A stretch of DNA of 64,000 bases from Patiria miniata (GCF_015706575.1 NW_024037074.1:17225334-17289333), one strand, 5' to 3'. Shown: positions 1-12,749, numbered from the stretch's first letter. Notes: generated by a model not told the origin, from the letters alone. A program made the numbers and translations.

Positions 1-539
1 ATTGTCTCACTTTCCGGATAAAAGCCGCGCAGTCCATCACGTCAACTTTCTGAATGCCGCAACAATGGCACAATATCTCCTAAACACCGCTTTCTGCCGG
101 CCCACCCAATTGTAACCATTCTTTGGAAATTTGTAGCTGCCGTAACTGGCATTAAATCCGGCTCCGGGATTATGTATTCACCGATGCATTGCAGGATGAG
201 GACGTCGACTGACGCCATGGTAATACAAAGCGTTAATCCCCCGTGACTACCATTGAGACTTTTGTTTTGTCACTGGTAGACATCCAATCCACTGATGTCG
301 CCATTCAGCTTTTTGGTCTGTATAGAAAAAAAATAATAAAAACAGCTTTTGCTGTTTAAATTATGAGAGCTTGCTTTCCTTTTTAGTTTTCTAACCCTTT
401 AAAAAAGAAAGAAAAAAAAGAAGTAGTACTGTGTCATACTTTACAGTCAAGTTGACAGAAGTCATGATGACTATTACCACCAGACTTTTTTGAGCACTTT
501 TTGAGCTTTTTCAACCACCAGCCCTCAACACTCATTAAC

Positions 540-867
540 CCTCAATCCTGCAAAATCCTCTAACTGCCTCCTTGTAAAAATAGCATACAACCTCAATCCT
601 CCAAAATCCTCCGTTATTTCTTGAATGTATAGTCCTTGGAGGGGTGACCACAGCCTCAATCCTGCACAATCCTCCAGCAATCACTTTCAATATGTTGAGG
701 CGGAGCCAGTGACATCCCGGAGCGGTGCGGAGGATTTCAAGTATAATCTACAGGCCTAAATGTGTGCACGGCTGAGCATATGGTCCGGCCCAAGACCTTG
801 ACACAGTGAATCCTGCAAAATCAGCCACACATTTTTGCCATATAGCCTCAATCCTGCAAAATCCTCC
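540..867. repeat. Degenerate minisatellite with CCTCAATCCTGCAAAATCC core
   Basis: A core of about 22 bp recurs at 540-560, 591-612, 654-675, 806-826 and 846-867. Inverted versions such as GAGGATTTTG lie just after the last copy. Spacing is about 40-63 bp except for one larger gap. No gene is seen around it. Confidence 0.7.
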
Positions 868-1377
868 ATTTTGCAAAGAGGATTTTGAAGAATTTGGGAA
901 GGAACATAGATGTTGTTTTTTAAATTACAATTTTTCTAGCAATACAAAAGTTTTCTACTTTTGAATGAGACACCAAACAAACAAAAATCTTGGTCACCAA
1001 GATTAGTTTTGGAATACTTACTTTTGCAAATTTTGAATTACTTGCAGCTTGACAACACTTCAGACGTGCATTTTTGTGTGCGTAATGGGCACAATAGCTA
1101 CCCAAAATAAAAGCGTATTTTCAGTGGGTTGAAAACGCCCAAAATGAAAAAAGAGGTTTTTTTCTGTTTAAATAAAGGGGAACAAATAAATAAATATGAG
1201 GAAGAGCATGGTCAGAGGAACTTTAAGTAGCAATTCGTTCATTTTGTTCAGTAAAGTTCCTTCCATCTTGGCATAGTACATCCCGTTAAAAATACCTGAA
1301 GTGAAATTTATGTTGTTTCTTTCCCCCCCCCCCCCACAAAAAATAAAAAAATAAATTAAAAAGTTGAATGAAGAAAT

Positions 1378-1430
1378 TGACTGTAAATTGTAACCTCCAG
1401 AATGGTGCTCTACCAACTGAGCTATCCAAT
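1378..1430 (-). mobile_element. tRNA-like SINE head fragment
   Basis: On the minus strand the sequence GGATAGCTCAGTTGGTAGAG is a textbook tRNA 5' half and A box. It is followed by CTGGAGGTTAC in place of an anticodon arm and variable region, and then a decayed B box. It is probably a SINE relic, not a tRNA gene. Confidence 0.55.
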
Positions 1431-2981
1431 CTTATGTTGTCAACATATTTGTTCAAGGGCGTTTGTCAGATGTCGAAAACGTATTTTTTATTTGTAAAAA
1501 ACAAAAGTAGGACTCCATTGTCCAACTCCATTAGTGGAATTAGACCTTTTGTTAGTGGCGCCATAGCTTAGTTATATTCTATACATAGGCTACATGTACA
1601 GCTGCAGCACAAGCATAAAAATATGTCCTACTTTTGTTTGGTATCCTGTTTTCTTGTTATATTACACATCATTAGCAGTTAGGTCAGGCACATGTATCAG
1701 TGTAATGTGACAGTGAGTATCTCGGATCCTGAACCTTGTTTGAAACGTGAAAATGTTGGGGCCTTAATGTTTAAGTCCCATGAGCTTAAAACTGGAAATC
1801 ATGAATCTACAACACAGTCTATTGAAAGTCCAGTTCCCCACATGTGTGTCAAGGGAAATCTGGGACCAAGTCTCCTTTCTATGCATTCCCTTCATAAGTC
1901 ATGTCACCAGACTACTGATTCATCCATCTTTTCAAAACAGCTCGACCATGTGCCAACCCGGTCTTATGGATGAAATGTACAGCACTTGGCTTTTCTCTTA
2001 ACTTAAAAAAACGGGTGAATAAACTTTATTTCAAATTTGAATTCATTCCTCATATTTTGGTGAATTACTCAGAACCTCTGCTTTTGCCCTTTAATTTTTT
2101 GGATTTCTTTCTTAAAGAGAGCTGCATGCAATAAATATGCATTTAATAAGTAAAGTTCTTTCCGTATTTATTGCTATATGTATCATTCATGATCCCATCA
2201 AGCATGAATCGAGTGTACCGTAATTTACATTCCTGATAAATAATCAACAGCAGAGCATCAAATTAGCAGGCTTGTAGTTGTGAATGTGAGGAGCCCCCCC
2301 TCCCCCCCCCCCCACCTCCTCCTCACACACTAACACACCGACACCACGGCTTGACGATAATGTAATGGAGCCGTGATGGATGCTAGTCGCCAAAGAAATA
2401 CCTCGTTTGCATAATTCCTGTTCAATACTCCGGGGGTAGGTTGTAGAAGCAAGCGAGGGAGAGGGACGAGAGTCAACCTCGTCATGGGTTCATCGGAGGA
2501 CATTGGCACACGGAGGTCATGTTCTTGTCGGCACTGGCCGTTCGGAGTGGGGGAATGAATAGAGATAGGAAGCTAGCGCCAACCTCATCGGTGATCAGGT
2601 TTTACAGCGCAGTAATGTCCATGGAAGCGTAAAGGCCATATCTTTTGCTTGATTGCATCCATTCGGTCAGTGTGGTGCAATAAAAGATGTATCTATTTGT
2701 TCCCCGTTGTGGGACCTATTGTTCTCTCCCCCCATTTTCTGTTGATGCAGCTTATAGGAGGCATTTGCTGTTGGATTTAGTGGGGTTTTTTTCTTTTGGC
2801 TGTTTTGATCAGGCTGCAATATAGGTTACAGCACTGAAGGTTGTACATGTTTCATTTTAAAAGGAATCTTTGCAAAGATCTTTGTATGTAAAAGGTCCCG
2901 GGTTGCAGAGATTCAAAGTATTAAAAGAAGTGTTACAAAGCCGTGCTTGAAGATATTGTAAAGACGCAATTTTGGGGTTTT

Positions 2982-3072
2982 TTTTGCAAGCTTGTTTTAC
3001 AATCTTGCAAGTGTGGTGTCAAGTTTTGAGGTGTTTTGCAAGCTTGTTTTGCAATCTTGCAAGTGTGGTGTC
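2982..3072. repeat. 52-bp tandem duplication
   Basis: TTTTGCAAGCTTGTTTT, CAATCTTGCAAG and TGTGGTGTC occur at 2982 and again at 3034 with one mismatch. The second copy is 39 bp long. Confidence 0.85.
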
Positions 3073-3330
3073 CATTTCAGATTTGTACATAGCTTCTGAA
3101 TGATTGAAGTGATAATCCTGCATGTATTTACATCGTTGTGTTTCAGTTAACGTGCGCTAGAATTACTGAATGCCTGCTATACAAATTTACATTGAATTGC
3201 ACTTTGATGTATGCACAGAATATTGTCTACAATTCGATATAAGCCTTACAAGTAGAGACATCAATTCCTTAAAGCAGGGAGAAGATTGTTTTTCTTTCGC
3301 TTTACTTGAAAGGCCAGCTTATCTTCCTCT

Positions 3331-3414
3331 GGCTGACTTGGACACCGACTGACTTACTGAGTCTCTGACTGACTGGCTGACCAACTGAGTCACTGAGTGA
3401 CTGAGTTGCTGAGT
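3331..3414. repeat. Imperfect CTGA tetranucleotide repeat
   Basis: The stretch is built from CTGA, TGAC and GAGT words such as CTGACTGACTGGCTGACC and ACTGAGTCACTGAGTGACT. It is a degenerate microsatellite. Confidence 0.8.
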
Positions 3415-6400
3415 ATAATTAACTTCCTGAACTGAGACAGGCAGGTTCATCTTGACTAGGAAAACTTGGTCTCGTTTCCCCTGTTTTTCTGAAAGATTTC
3501 AACAATTTGGAATGCCATACATACCCGAGTGTGTTAAGTTGACTATTTTTTTTATAATTGAACAAAATGTAAGCATTCATGTTCCTGTTGTTTCCATGGA
3601 AAGGTTAATGGCCAACAAAACTGTCAAAATCCATATGAGCAATTTCACTGCTATTTCTTCCCCCAGGCCAGCCAACGGAGCCCATAATGGTGTTGAGGCG
3701 AAGAGTAGAAAATAAAAATTTATCAAGAGTTGAGCGCCGTCCTACGCTGACTTTGACACCATCATGTGACAAATAGCCACTTGGGCACAGACACAAAGTC
3801 GCTGCGGAGTGTGAATGGGGCTGAGAGGGTGTACAGAAGATACAACAACCATCTCCCTTCCACACTCCACACCCCCGCCCCCCCCCCCAAATTGTCTCGT
3901 AAATTTCTCTATAAATACTGAGGCCTCGTAATGTTTGTTTTTATGACGAGTGCAGGCATGGGATATGTTTCTGGAGGGGCAGCTGAACTTTGGTGTCTGG
4001 GTTTTCTTAAGGTCCATGTGTCAGAAAGTACTTTTGTTGTTTCCGTGTTATTGCGTTTGTCGCTCAAGTAGTACCATTCATAAGACGGAAGTAGTACCAG
4101 TTAGAATGAGACCTGTTTTTTTTTTTTCTTCACTGAGAAAGTGCCATATTTTCTGCATGTAATATTTTAGCTGATACTAGAAGTTTATTTGGTTCAGTAG
4201 TTTGACAAGATGACTATTAGGTGAGAAACCGATTTATTTTTTTAACCAATTTGTCTTGGATGTTTATCTATTATGCATGTACAGTGTTGACCTAACTGAG
4301 CAGTCTCTCCTACAACGACAGACAGAAGGGCCATGGGCTTGGGGCAGAGCCAGAAATTTGTAGCATGTATTCTGCCAGTGCAAAAAGTGTATTGATAACC
4401 TCGACTCCCTTGACTGTTTATGCTAAGTACCTGCCTGAATCTGCCAAAATCTTTCATTGTCCAGCGTACCAATAACGTACTTTTTACTTCAACTTTCAAG
4501 GGGTATCCTACGAAACACTCTGGTGGAAGGTTTCGTAAGGTTAAGCCACGTTATGTAATTATAATGTAATTCTGCAGACAACTAATGAGACATGGGCGTA
4601 CACTCTCTGCAAATCTGGGGCTGCAGCCACTTCAACTCCAGAGTGGTAGCTTAAGATCCCTGATTGAAATTAACCCCGTTGGCGACTGAGGTTGAAAATC
4701 TTTAAGCCCTCTCAAAATTTAGAAATGTTAACACTGTGAAAGCTCAAGTGTGTTGCAGAATCGCAGTTAGTGTTTGACGTCTGGGGGGAGCTGATGGCTG
4801 AGTTAATTGACGAGAGTCATCCCTCCACCTTAATCCACCTGCCAATTTCAGAGGAGAACTCTTCACGTCCGTGCGTTCTTACCCGTAATCAACCGCGATA
4901 TTGCGACCTTGTGATTGTTTTCCACAAGCACCTCTTCTCTCTCCGGCAAATTGGAATATGCCATAAAGCTTTTTAACGGACAGGGGGATCCGGACCGGAC
5001 AGGTCTCAGGTCTCTGGTCTCCGCGATAATCCGACCGGTCAGTGATTACATGGGGGGAGAGATGGTGTCGTGCCAGATCAAATTTGGCGACAGTCTGCCT
5101 GAGTCTATCCACTGTTCACAGAATTGAGTTTCAATTCAGCGCTGACATTTTCACACAGAAACGCCAGCTAGAGAAGGTGCGTTCTAATCTAATACAGTCA
5201 TTTTCTCCATACTGGTATCTTCTCTTTGAACGACTTGTATTTTTTTATTTTTCCAAGGATGTTTTGTGTATTTCCAGCCCTTTGGACCGTATGGCTTGTT
5301 TATGACAGGCAAGAAGATTTATTTGCGGACATGATGAGCCAGCTTGGCACAAAGTCCCGCTGGTGGTTGGCTTGGAAGTCCGGATGGACATCTGTTGTTT
5401 TTCCGTGTTGATCGTTAGTTGTTCCGGTCTCTTGACTCCGTAGTAATTGATTTCCATCTGAACAGGGTTCTGGTTTCTCTGTAAGCCCTGTCCGGGATCG
5501 GATATTTTTCTTGGCTGTGGCTTTTGTTTTTGCTATTGGAGAGGTGTGGTGAATAGCCGTAGCCGTTCACAACAAGGCCTGTTTTGGATGCAGCCAAATG
5601 TAATTCATTTTGAAATGCCAAGTTGTGGAAGATTGCTGTTTGAATAATGTTTTTCTTCCAACTCAGGATGACATTGAAAATGTGCAGTTTTTAGAATTTC
5701 TTTCTTAAGTTATCAGTAGCTAGCTTTGCATAGTTATAGTTTTCTTTAAAATCACAAACAAGTATAATTCGTCTGGTCACTTGTGTCCATGTACTTGTAC
5801 ATACATCTATCTGTGTACATGTACAATGTACACAAGGACAATTGTTGATGGCAGTAAAGGGGGGGGGGGGAGGAGGAGGAGGCAGCCACCCCTCCCAATT
5901 TTTAAAAACCAAATTTTGGAGTTTTCGTTTGAGCTAGGCCTGAAACCTGTACATGTGTCCTTACCAAACAGTTGAGGTCAGTTCCTACAGAGCCACTCAA
6001 CAAAAAAACTATAAAAAAAACCAAAAAAGTGCAGTAAAATGTGCATTTTTTTTCAGAGTGTTATGTTGAGAAATGTAGGATCGAGCACTCATTAGGCCTT
6101 GCCCAAGTCTGCATATCCCATGTATGACAATGCAGTACTAGGGACAAATTTATCAAATATGGATGCCTCCGTCTGACAATTGGCTTAAAGAACACAAGCA
6201 AAATGCCCTTGGGCTGGGATTTCGTTACCTGAACACAACACCCCCCCCCTCGCTCTTCTCGCCATCGACGTCTCGTTTTGGATGACTTCCTCTGCAGTCA
6301 ACGGTGTAGTCTAGGATGACAATTATGCTGGCGGGGGTCGATGACCTGAAGCAAGGTAACCGATGAAGCACGGGGAGCCAGTCATTGTTTGTGAGGTATG

Positions 6401-6556
6401 CGCAAGCATGCTTGACGAGCGTCAGCACATGCCTCCACCATTATTGGATTCAATTTTTTGGGGGGGGGAGGCTTTTAGCATTCCAAAACAATTTTTAAGG
6501 TTGTTTACATTGAGGGGAAAAAACAAAACTGGAATATTTCTCTTCTTATTTATGTA

Positions 6557-6771
6557 GGTCTCTCTCAAAGACGTCCATCTCTGCAGAACTGCAACTGCGT
6601 ATTTTACGCAATCAAGCACTCATTGCGCAGTGTTGAAAATGTTCAAACGCGCGCTTGTTGCTTGAAATGTGTATGAAATACGACGCAGCCGATGCGCGTT
6701 ATGTAAGTTGACGCTCAAAATGCTGATGCACGTGGATGGTCTGTAGGAAATGACATCATTTGAGAGAGACC
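6557..6771 (-). mobile_element. TA-flanked MITE with GGTCTCTCTCAAA ends, copy 1
   Basis: The inverted ends GGTCTCTCTCAAA and TTTGAGAGAGACC are flanked by TA on both sides. Read on the minus strand, the whole element aligns with 12750-12975, sharing TCCTACAGA, GCATCGGCTGCG, TTTCAAGCAACAAGC and ACGCAGTTG at matching positions. It has no coding capacity. Confidence 0.82.
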
Positions 6772-7213
6772 TATTATGGAACCAGTTCAGACTACTGAAC
6801 ATGTATACATTTTCACTGTTTTGAGTCGGCTTTCCTTGGTCTTTACTTGGCTCAGTAACACTAAGCTTTTAACCTTCTCATCCCATTATCAGTGCACTGC
6901 TTTCGTAATTCTGTCCTTTCCCTTCCCTTTGCAATCCATTTTGTTCTGTCGTTTCTTTTTTGAAAAACAGAAACCTATTCTGGAAGAGCACTCCACACTT
7001 TGAAACACTTAACTGAAAACTTTTGGCACATGTAGTACTTGCAATTCAGAAATTGTAAACAACTGTTCAGATTTTAGTTAATTATTGTCACAGTTGCAGG
7101 GCTTCCAACTTCGAGTAAGAGCTGAGAGTGAGAATTTGGCGATGGAGCTTGATCAGAAGTAATCATATGCTCAATGCGAACGCTGCGCAAAGCGGGATGA
7201 GCTAATGGCGTGG

Positions 7214-7290
7214 GTTCGGGGCCCGCACTGATGGGCCCAAACAATTTTGGATTCTAGATGCTCTGTGGTGCGATCTGAGGCAATTTTTGA
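7214..7290. repeat. Dispersed repeat shared with the 26.7-kb MITE
   Basis: It contains GGATTCTAGATGCTCTG and TGGTGCGATCTGAGGCAATT. The reverse complement of these occurs with a few differences at 26670-26723. It is probably a fragment of the same element; its ends are not visible here. Confidence 0.55.
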
Positions 7291-7927
7291 CCGCTTTAAC
7301 CAATTTTTTTTTTGCAAAAGATCATCATTAAAACATCATTTTTGAGTTTTATTTGTTATTTTTTTATGGGAGAAATCCCGAGTGTACGTGTGAGAGCGCG
7401 AGCACAACCTGAAATGCGCGAGTCTCACGCTCAATGCGGGAGAGTTGGCAGTCTTGTAGTTGCTAACCAAAAAGGGATGGCTGTTGGACTTGTTCATTCT
7501 GCACAAGCATAATTAGTATTAAACGTCTCTTACTTGATGGATATTCAATCCCCTTGCCCACAGAAATGGTCCTATTTGTCCTCCTTGGATCCTGTAAATC
7601 CAGGAACATGTCTGTGGTTTTACTAAAAAAGTGAAACGATATTAACAAAATAACGACAGCCAGCCAGCAATGCGGACAAAAAATCGAAGCAAAACAATAC
7701 AAAACATAAAATAACCAGGGAGATGACAAAGGAAAAAATGAAATTGAAAAGAGGCTCCAATTTTCCCTTGCTAATTTGTATCTAATTGGCCGTAAAGAGA
7801 CTAGAGGTGCAGTGGGTCCTTGGGACTTGCGCTGTCCAATCGACCGTTTAGTAAGCGGCCAGACTTTGGGTCTGCACAGCGACTGGCTCTTCATTCAGTT
7901 ACGCAGGATTTCTGGCACCAACACTAC

Positions 7928-7955
7928 CAAAACAAAACAAAACAAAACAAAAAAA
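7928..7955. repeat. (AAAAC)n microsatellite
   Basis: Five or so AAAAC units end in a short A run. Confidence 0.85.
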
Positions 7956-8524
7956 CCCATAAAAAATAAAATTCTATCATTAGGCCTTGGCTAAGGAAAA
8001 GAAAAAAAAAGTGACTCAGTTGCTTACTTCTGCGGGTAGAAATTCTTTTTTTGGGGGGGGGGTGGTTAGATTCAGTCACCATGCCTCATTAGCCAAGCAC
8101 AACACGCGGCATTGTCCGGACTAAAGTTTCAAATGGCTTTGTTTTGGCATTGTAAAGGCTCGTATGGTATGGCAGTAAATGGTGCCCTATATTGTAAGGG
8201 ATGGTTGTCGTACTATACTCCGGTATAATATCGTTCTTTTGTTATTCAGTTTCAGTGTTCGCATAACGTTGGCATGGGTTGTTTATTCGTCCATGACTAA
8301 TTTTTCTCATCGTTCCCTATTGTGGATGGAGAGTTTCGGGGTAAAATTCAACCGGCCGTAATCAATATGTATAGGCCTTGTTGTGTAGGAATTGACTAAA
8401 GTCTCTTAATTTTTATTTCCAGTAATAAAAGGTTCAGCCTGGTGCCAGGATTTTTTAGCTCTGCCATCAAAATAATTGCTTTCTGTTGCATGGTATTCTG
8501 ATGCCATAAGTTTATCTCTCTCTA

Positions 8525-8543
8525 CCCCCCCCCCCCCCCCCCC
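8525..8543. repeat. Poly-C tract of 19 nt
   Basis: Uninterrupted C in unique AT-rich DNA. Confidence 0.9.
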
Positions 8544-8814
8544 GACTTTACATTTATCTATGACGAAAACCAAACATGTAGCAAACTTTCCCAAACCACA
8601 CTTGGTATTGCTTGTGAGCCAGTTTGATGTCCTTCACCCAACTGGTGCTTGTTCCCTTCCCCATCAATAGTAATCCGGCGCACAAAATGAGACGCCATTT
8701 TTAAGGTGGTGTCACGCCCGTGCGCACGCCCCAGCATTCTCAAAGACAAGACGCGCGTACATTTTGGTAACACTATTGGTTGAGGAGCCTGTGCGTACTA
8801 TCTGAGCGGGACCT

Positions 8815-9050
8815 GAGCCCAATTTTTGTGGCGCTGCTAAGCACAAAACTTTGCTTAGCACAAAAAAGTCTGGCTTATAAAAGCAGGTTTCCAGCCAAAA
8901 CTCCATGTGATTTTCATGCAAACAACAGCCGAATACTATCACGAGCAATATACATCACATGGAGTTTTGGCTGGTAACCTGCTTTTATAAGCCAGACTTT
9001 TTTTGTGCTAAGCAAATTTTCGTGCTTAGCAGCGCCGTGAAATTGGCCCC
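8815..9050. mobile_element. Foldback MITE, GGGCCCAATTT-end family, copy 1
   Basis: Two arms of about 90 bp form a nearly perfect palindrome around a loop of about 45 nt. Both arms read inward through GGCGCTGCTAAGCAC, TTGCTTAGCACAAAAA, AGTCTGGCTTATAAAAGCAG and CCAGCCAAAACTCCATGTGA. The outer ends are variants of GGGCCCAATTT. The high identity of the arms suggests a fairly recent copy or intra-element conversion. No coding frame is present. Confidence 0.85.
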
Positions 9051-9064
9051 TGTGCAAGCCAGCT

Positions 9065-9335
9065 GGGCCCAATGTCATGGCGCTGCTAAGCACACGATTT
9101 AATGCTAACAGAGGCTCCATCTACTTCATGGAGACATAAGCAGTAAGCACAGCAAAAGGCATGCTTACTACAGAGGAAAAATTTGTTGAACTTATGTAAT
9201 AATAGAAGTATCTCCATGCGCGCGTGACCGTTAGAATATGCACGCCGTGAAATAGTGCTTAAGGTTAGCACATTTTTCTGCTATAGTAAGCAAAATTTTC
9301 TGTTAATTGCTAAGTAGCACCATGAAATTGGGCCC
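9065..9335. mobile_element. GGGCCCAATTT-end MITE, diverged copy 2
   Basis: It starts GGGCCCAATGTCATGGCGCT and ends with the reverse complement of GGGCCCAATTTCATGGTGCT. Only about 30 bp of end sequence is clearly shared with the preceding element; the interior differs and is less palindromic. It lies 14 bp after copy 1, in tandem. Confidence 0.75.
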
Positions 9336-10287
9336 TGGTACCACAGCAGTGCCACCTCAGAAAATGGCTGTCACTGAATTAGTCTATAGTTGGAGTGTTT
9401 CTACTCAATGTGGGATGGGAAACCAGACCAATTGTCCCCAATTTACCAAAGTGCATGCTTTGAATATGAAACAGTTCAAAGGACAACTCATTAATGGGTT
9501 TTTTTTTAACTAAGGAATTGATCCCTCCATGATTAATTTGAGTGCTAAGTATTCTTAGTACAAGGATGAAGCAGTTTTTTTTTGACAAATGCAGCAGCTG
9601 TTTTAGACAAGACCTCTGAAATGTTGCCATGTAGTTTGCTGTTATATGCCCAGTCCTGTGTGCGAGAGCAAAATTCTGAAGGGAAAAAAAGATAACAATA
9701 CAAAAAAAAAAATCCAGGGACTTAAAAGCTAAATGAACGGTAAATGAGGGAAAAATATATTCTCAACTCCCTTAACCTTTTCTTGTGCACGTGTTCCGCG
9801 TTTGTCACCCATGCGTTCGAATTATCGATGCCCTCAAAGACTCAACAGTTCTTGCTGCATGGCCCCTGGTTGCAGGATCAACTGCGGAGTTCCCTTTTGT
9901 TGAGGAAGGATCCCTTGCCAAGCTTCTGTGACTCGCAAATAATTCCAGCCCAATATTTGTGAGTTTTGCACTTGACCAAAAAGCAGTAAATCTCAAACTA
10001 AGCCTCTCAAACTATGGGCGTTTTGTCAGTGGCTACGGCCCCGGCTATGGACATCACATGAGGATCGTGATGGCCTGCAGTTGAGCTTCGATTAGCCAAG
10101 TTGTCGTGGCTAACCCGTCTGCCTTTACCCGAGTCGATTCAGATGAGCTACTCCAGTCCAGTCAGTGAGCAGTTTGCATCACTTTTTTTTATTTTCTATT
10201 ACAAATGTAAAAAAAAAATGTAACAGATCGTAAAATCATGTCCAATCGCTTTACCTGATGCAAAGGCTTGGCAAGGGCGGACGAGAA

Positions 10288-10307
10288 AAAAAAAGAAAGA
10301 AAGAAAG
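10288..10307. repeat. A-rich (GAAA)n microsatellite
   Basis: An A run passes into three GAAA units. Confidence 0.75.
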
Positions 10308-10807
10308 TTATGAATGTTGTTAAAATGATGCCTGGATATCACATCTGTCCATTATCAGTAAAAACAGGAGCGCAGGAAAATAACAATGACATTAACAGCA
10401 GGGATTTGGATGACTAGCAGGGGTTGAAAAGATGGAGGAATGACGAGAGCCTTCAGAGAGACGCCAACAATAATGATGGAATTAAGGCAAATAGATACAG
10501 TTTGGCAGAAGCTACTGATGGGGCATAACATTTAATCTGCGTGGCGCCAAACGTAAATTAACAGCTCTTTTAATGATGCGGTAAAAAAAAAAAATCTCAA
10601 TTTCTTTTTCGTCGAAAGAACCAGGGGTTTGGCTAATGTGCGAATCAGGCAAAGAGATGTGGCAGTGTGGCAGACCCGTTTACCATTAAACAGGTTCTAT
10701 TTTCTGGTATCATCATTATTGTTGTCGTCGTCGTTGTTGTTAACATTAGCAGCCGTGATGTGATTCGCTGGCCCGGGTTTTGTTGCTGTCTCTCCCCTCC
10801 CCTTTTG

Positions 10808-10831
10808 GTCTAGACAGAGTCTGGGACAGAC
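10808..10831. promoter_or_regulatory. Cluster of Smad-binding half-sites with palindromic SBE
   Basis: GTCTAGAC at 10808-10815 is the palindromic Smad-binding element. GTCT at 10819-10822 and AGAC at 10828-10831 follow, giving four half-sites in 24 bp. GTCTAGAC is the site known in the vertebrate Smad7 promoter. This cluster lies 31 kb beyond the end of the Smad6/7 gene, so any link to it is inference. Confidence 0.35.
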
Positions 10832-11021
10832 GAAGAGATAGTTGGGAATCGCCGACCCCTAACACAGACCATGGAGCTATGCCCAGACAGATTGCTACTT
10901 TTCCTAATCAATTACAGTAGTAGATTACATCATTTGTAATCACTGTAGACTACCCCCCCCCTTCTCTGGTTCCCTCCCCCCCCCCCCAATCTACTTTCTC
11001 ACCCTTTCTGTTTAATTCGTC

Positions 11022-11045
11022 GGGGGGGGGGGGGGGGGGGGGGGG
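11022..11045. repeat. Poly-G tract of 24 nt
   Basis: Uninterrupted G. C9 and C12 tracts lie 30-70 bp before it (10953-10961 and 10976-10987), so the region could form a G/C hairpin or quadruplex. Confidence 0.9.
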
Positions 11046-12749
11046 AATTAATGCGTGCATCACAAAGTGGCGTCAGTGTTTAGAGTGTGAATGCTACCCG
11101 GCCAGTCAGAGAGGCTTGGTCCGTTGTTAGTTCAGCGGCACTTTCCAGAAATAAATAGTTCACTTATTTAATTTTTCATGGCCCGAGACTGCCATTAGTG
11201 CCCAGTGCTTGAATCAAATTTGATATGACTTTTGTTGTCTCTGGGGCTGTTTTTTTTAACATTGGTGAATCCTGAAAGCCAGGATGGGGGGGGGGGGGTG
11301 GATGGTGTGATATTTGACAATACATAGTTTTGTGTATTCGCAATTTTCATTAGAGCAGTAAAGAATGCATTGAATTTCTTTTATCAGCACATTTATTAGA
11401 AGTCTATCCAAATTGTTTGATTACAAAAAAAACTGGTAGTTTCATTTATAAGTTGATTCTTTTGGGTGAAGATATCAAAGTAAAAGATCACAAAGTAAAG
11501 GCTAGGAAAGAAGAAAAACACCACAAATTGGAAAGCAACCCTGATCAGGTAGGAATTTTTAACAAAATCTGACTTAATTGGAAGTTACACATTTAAATTT
11601 TAAAAAGTAGAATTTGGGTCATTTTATGCAGGCTGGGTCTAAATACATATTTTCTTAATTTTCTTATTTTTGTTTCGTAACTCTCAACTAGAGCAACTGT
11701 CTACGTGCCGAACACTTGCGCAGAGCAAACACATTCAGTCAACTGATCTTTCTAATACTTTCCTCCCTTTTTCAGATCATTTCATTCAAGATCAAAAGCA
11801 AGTTAGCCGTTTGATGTAATTAGTGGATGTCCGTGGGACAGCGGTACGCAGACTACGGGCTTGCCGGGCTGAGACTTATAATCGCTCCCAAGAGGGCAAC
11901 GCTAATAACCGCCGGGGCTCGTAAAAACAAATAGATCATTAAACGGACCAGACGTGGGGTTGGAGACACGGTGTGGCCGAAAGGAGGGGGGGGGGGGCTT
12001 GACTTGCTTCATCAGCACGCGTAGCGCTACTCTTGTTTTCAGTCAAAGTGGCTTATTATAAGCTATGGCAGACTGGGAAAAGGCCACAGTCCGAAACTGC
12101 AAACATCTAAATGGATAGGGTTCACTTGTTTTGAACAAATATGATGAAATGGAGGGGGGGGGGGGGATGGGACGCTATCACTGTCAAAGAGAGACTTTGT
12201 GTCTGCACCGTTTCTGATAGATCACTTGTTAATAAAAAAAAAACTGTACACGCGTTCGGGACGTATATGCACGGATGTTTACAAGCGATGGTTGCGGCGT
12301 AAGTGAAGCTAATTACAAAAACTCAGAGTAAGTACACTGAAATTAATGTTGTATACGATAACAGTGCACAGACTAGAGAGAGTGCGGTAATCTGTATACA
12401 CAGTTCTGCTTTCAGTTTGGAAGGGGTTAGCGTCCGTCCGAGAGGCAGCAGTCGTGATTGCTGATCTGACGGTCTCTCAAGCACCGTAATTATGAGTGCA
12501 TCCATTACCAGCCTTAAACCCTACTTCTTTTTTTGTCGCCCTCGTCCTTGCACAGGAGCATCATAGTGCAAGCAGCATGGAGCAGAGCAAACAGTGAGTG
12601 CAGTGTAACATGGATAGGGGCGGGGACAACAGTAGAAGAGGGGGAGGGGGCTGCAAATCTATATTGAAATTAAGGTAGTTTTTAATAGAAACAAAAATGG
12701 CTTTCGTAAGTTCATTGAACAAAGGTGCTATCCAGCCCTATACAGTATA

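Larger units (their letters stand above)
1..6556. other. Left flank without a supported gene
   Basis: Apart from the minisatellite (540-867), the tRNA-like relic (1378-1430) and the small tandem repeats near 3.0 and 3.4 kb, this is unique AT-rich DNA with poly-C or poly-G tracts at 1323-1335, 2302-2313, 3878-3888, 5859-5870 and 6241-6249. Open frames of up to 93 codons show no domains. A somewhat GC-richer block lies at about 2.34-2.66 kb. Confidence 0.6.
6772..12749. other. Mixed unique DNA and MITEs, no supported gene
   Basis: Beyond the listed elements I see poly-G/C tracts (8053-8062, 10953-10961, 10976-10987, 11286-11298, 11986-11997 and 12154-12166). Compact, motif-rich blocks lie at about 10.50-10.58 and 11.81-11.96 kb. 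The 143-codon minus frame at 7463-7894 has hydrophobic stretches but resembles no family I know. Confidence 0.55.

Noticed and set aside
1378-1430. Functional tRNA gene on the minus strand
   Set aside because: Only the 5' half looks like a tRNA; the anticodon arm, T arm and acceptor stem do not close.
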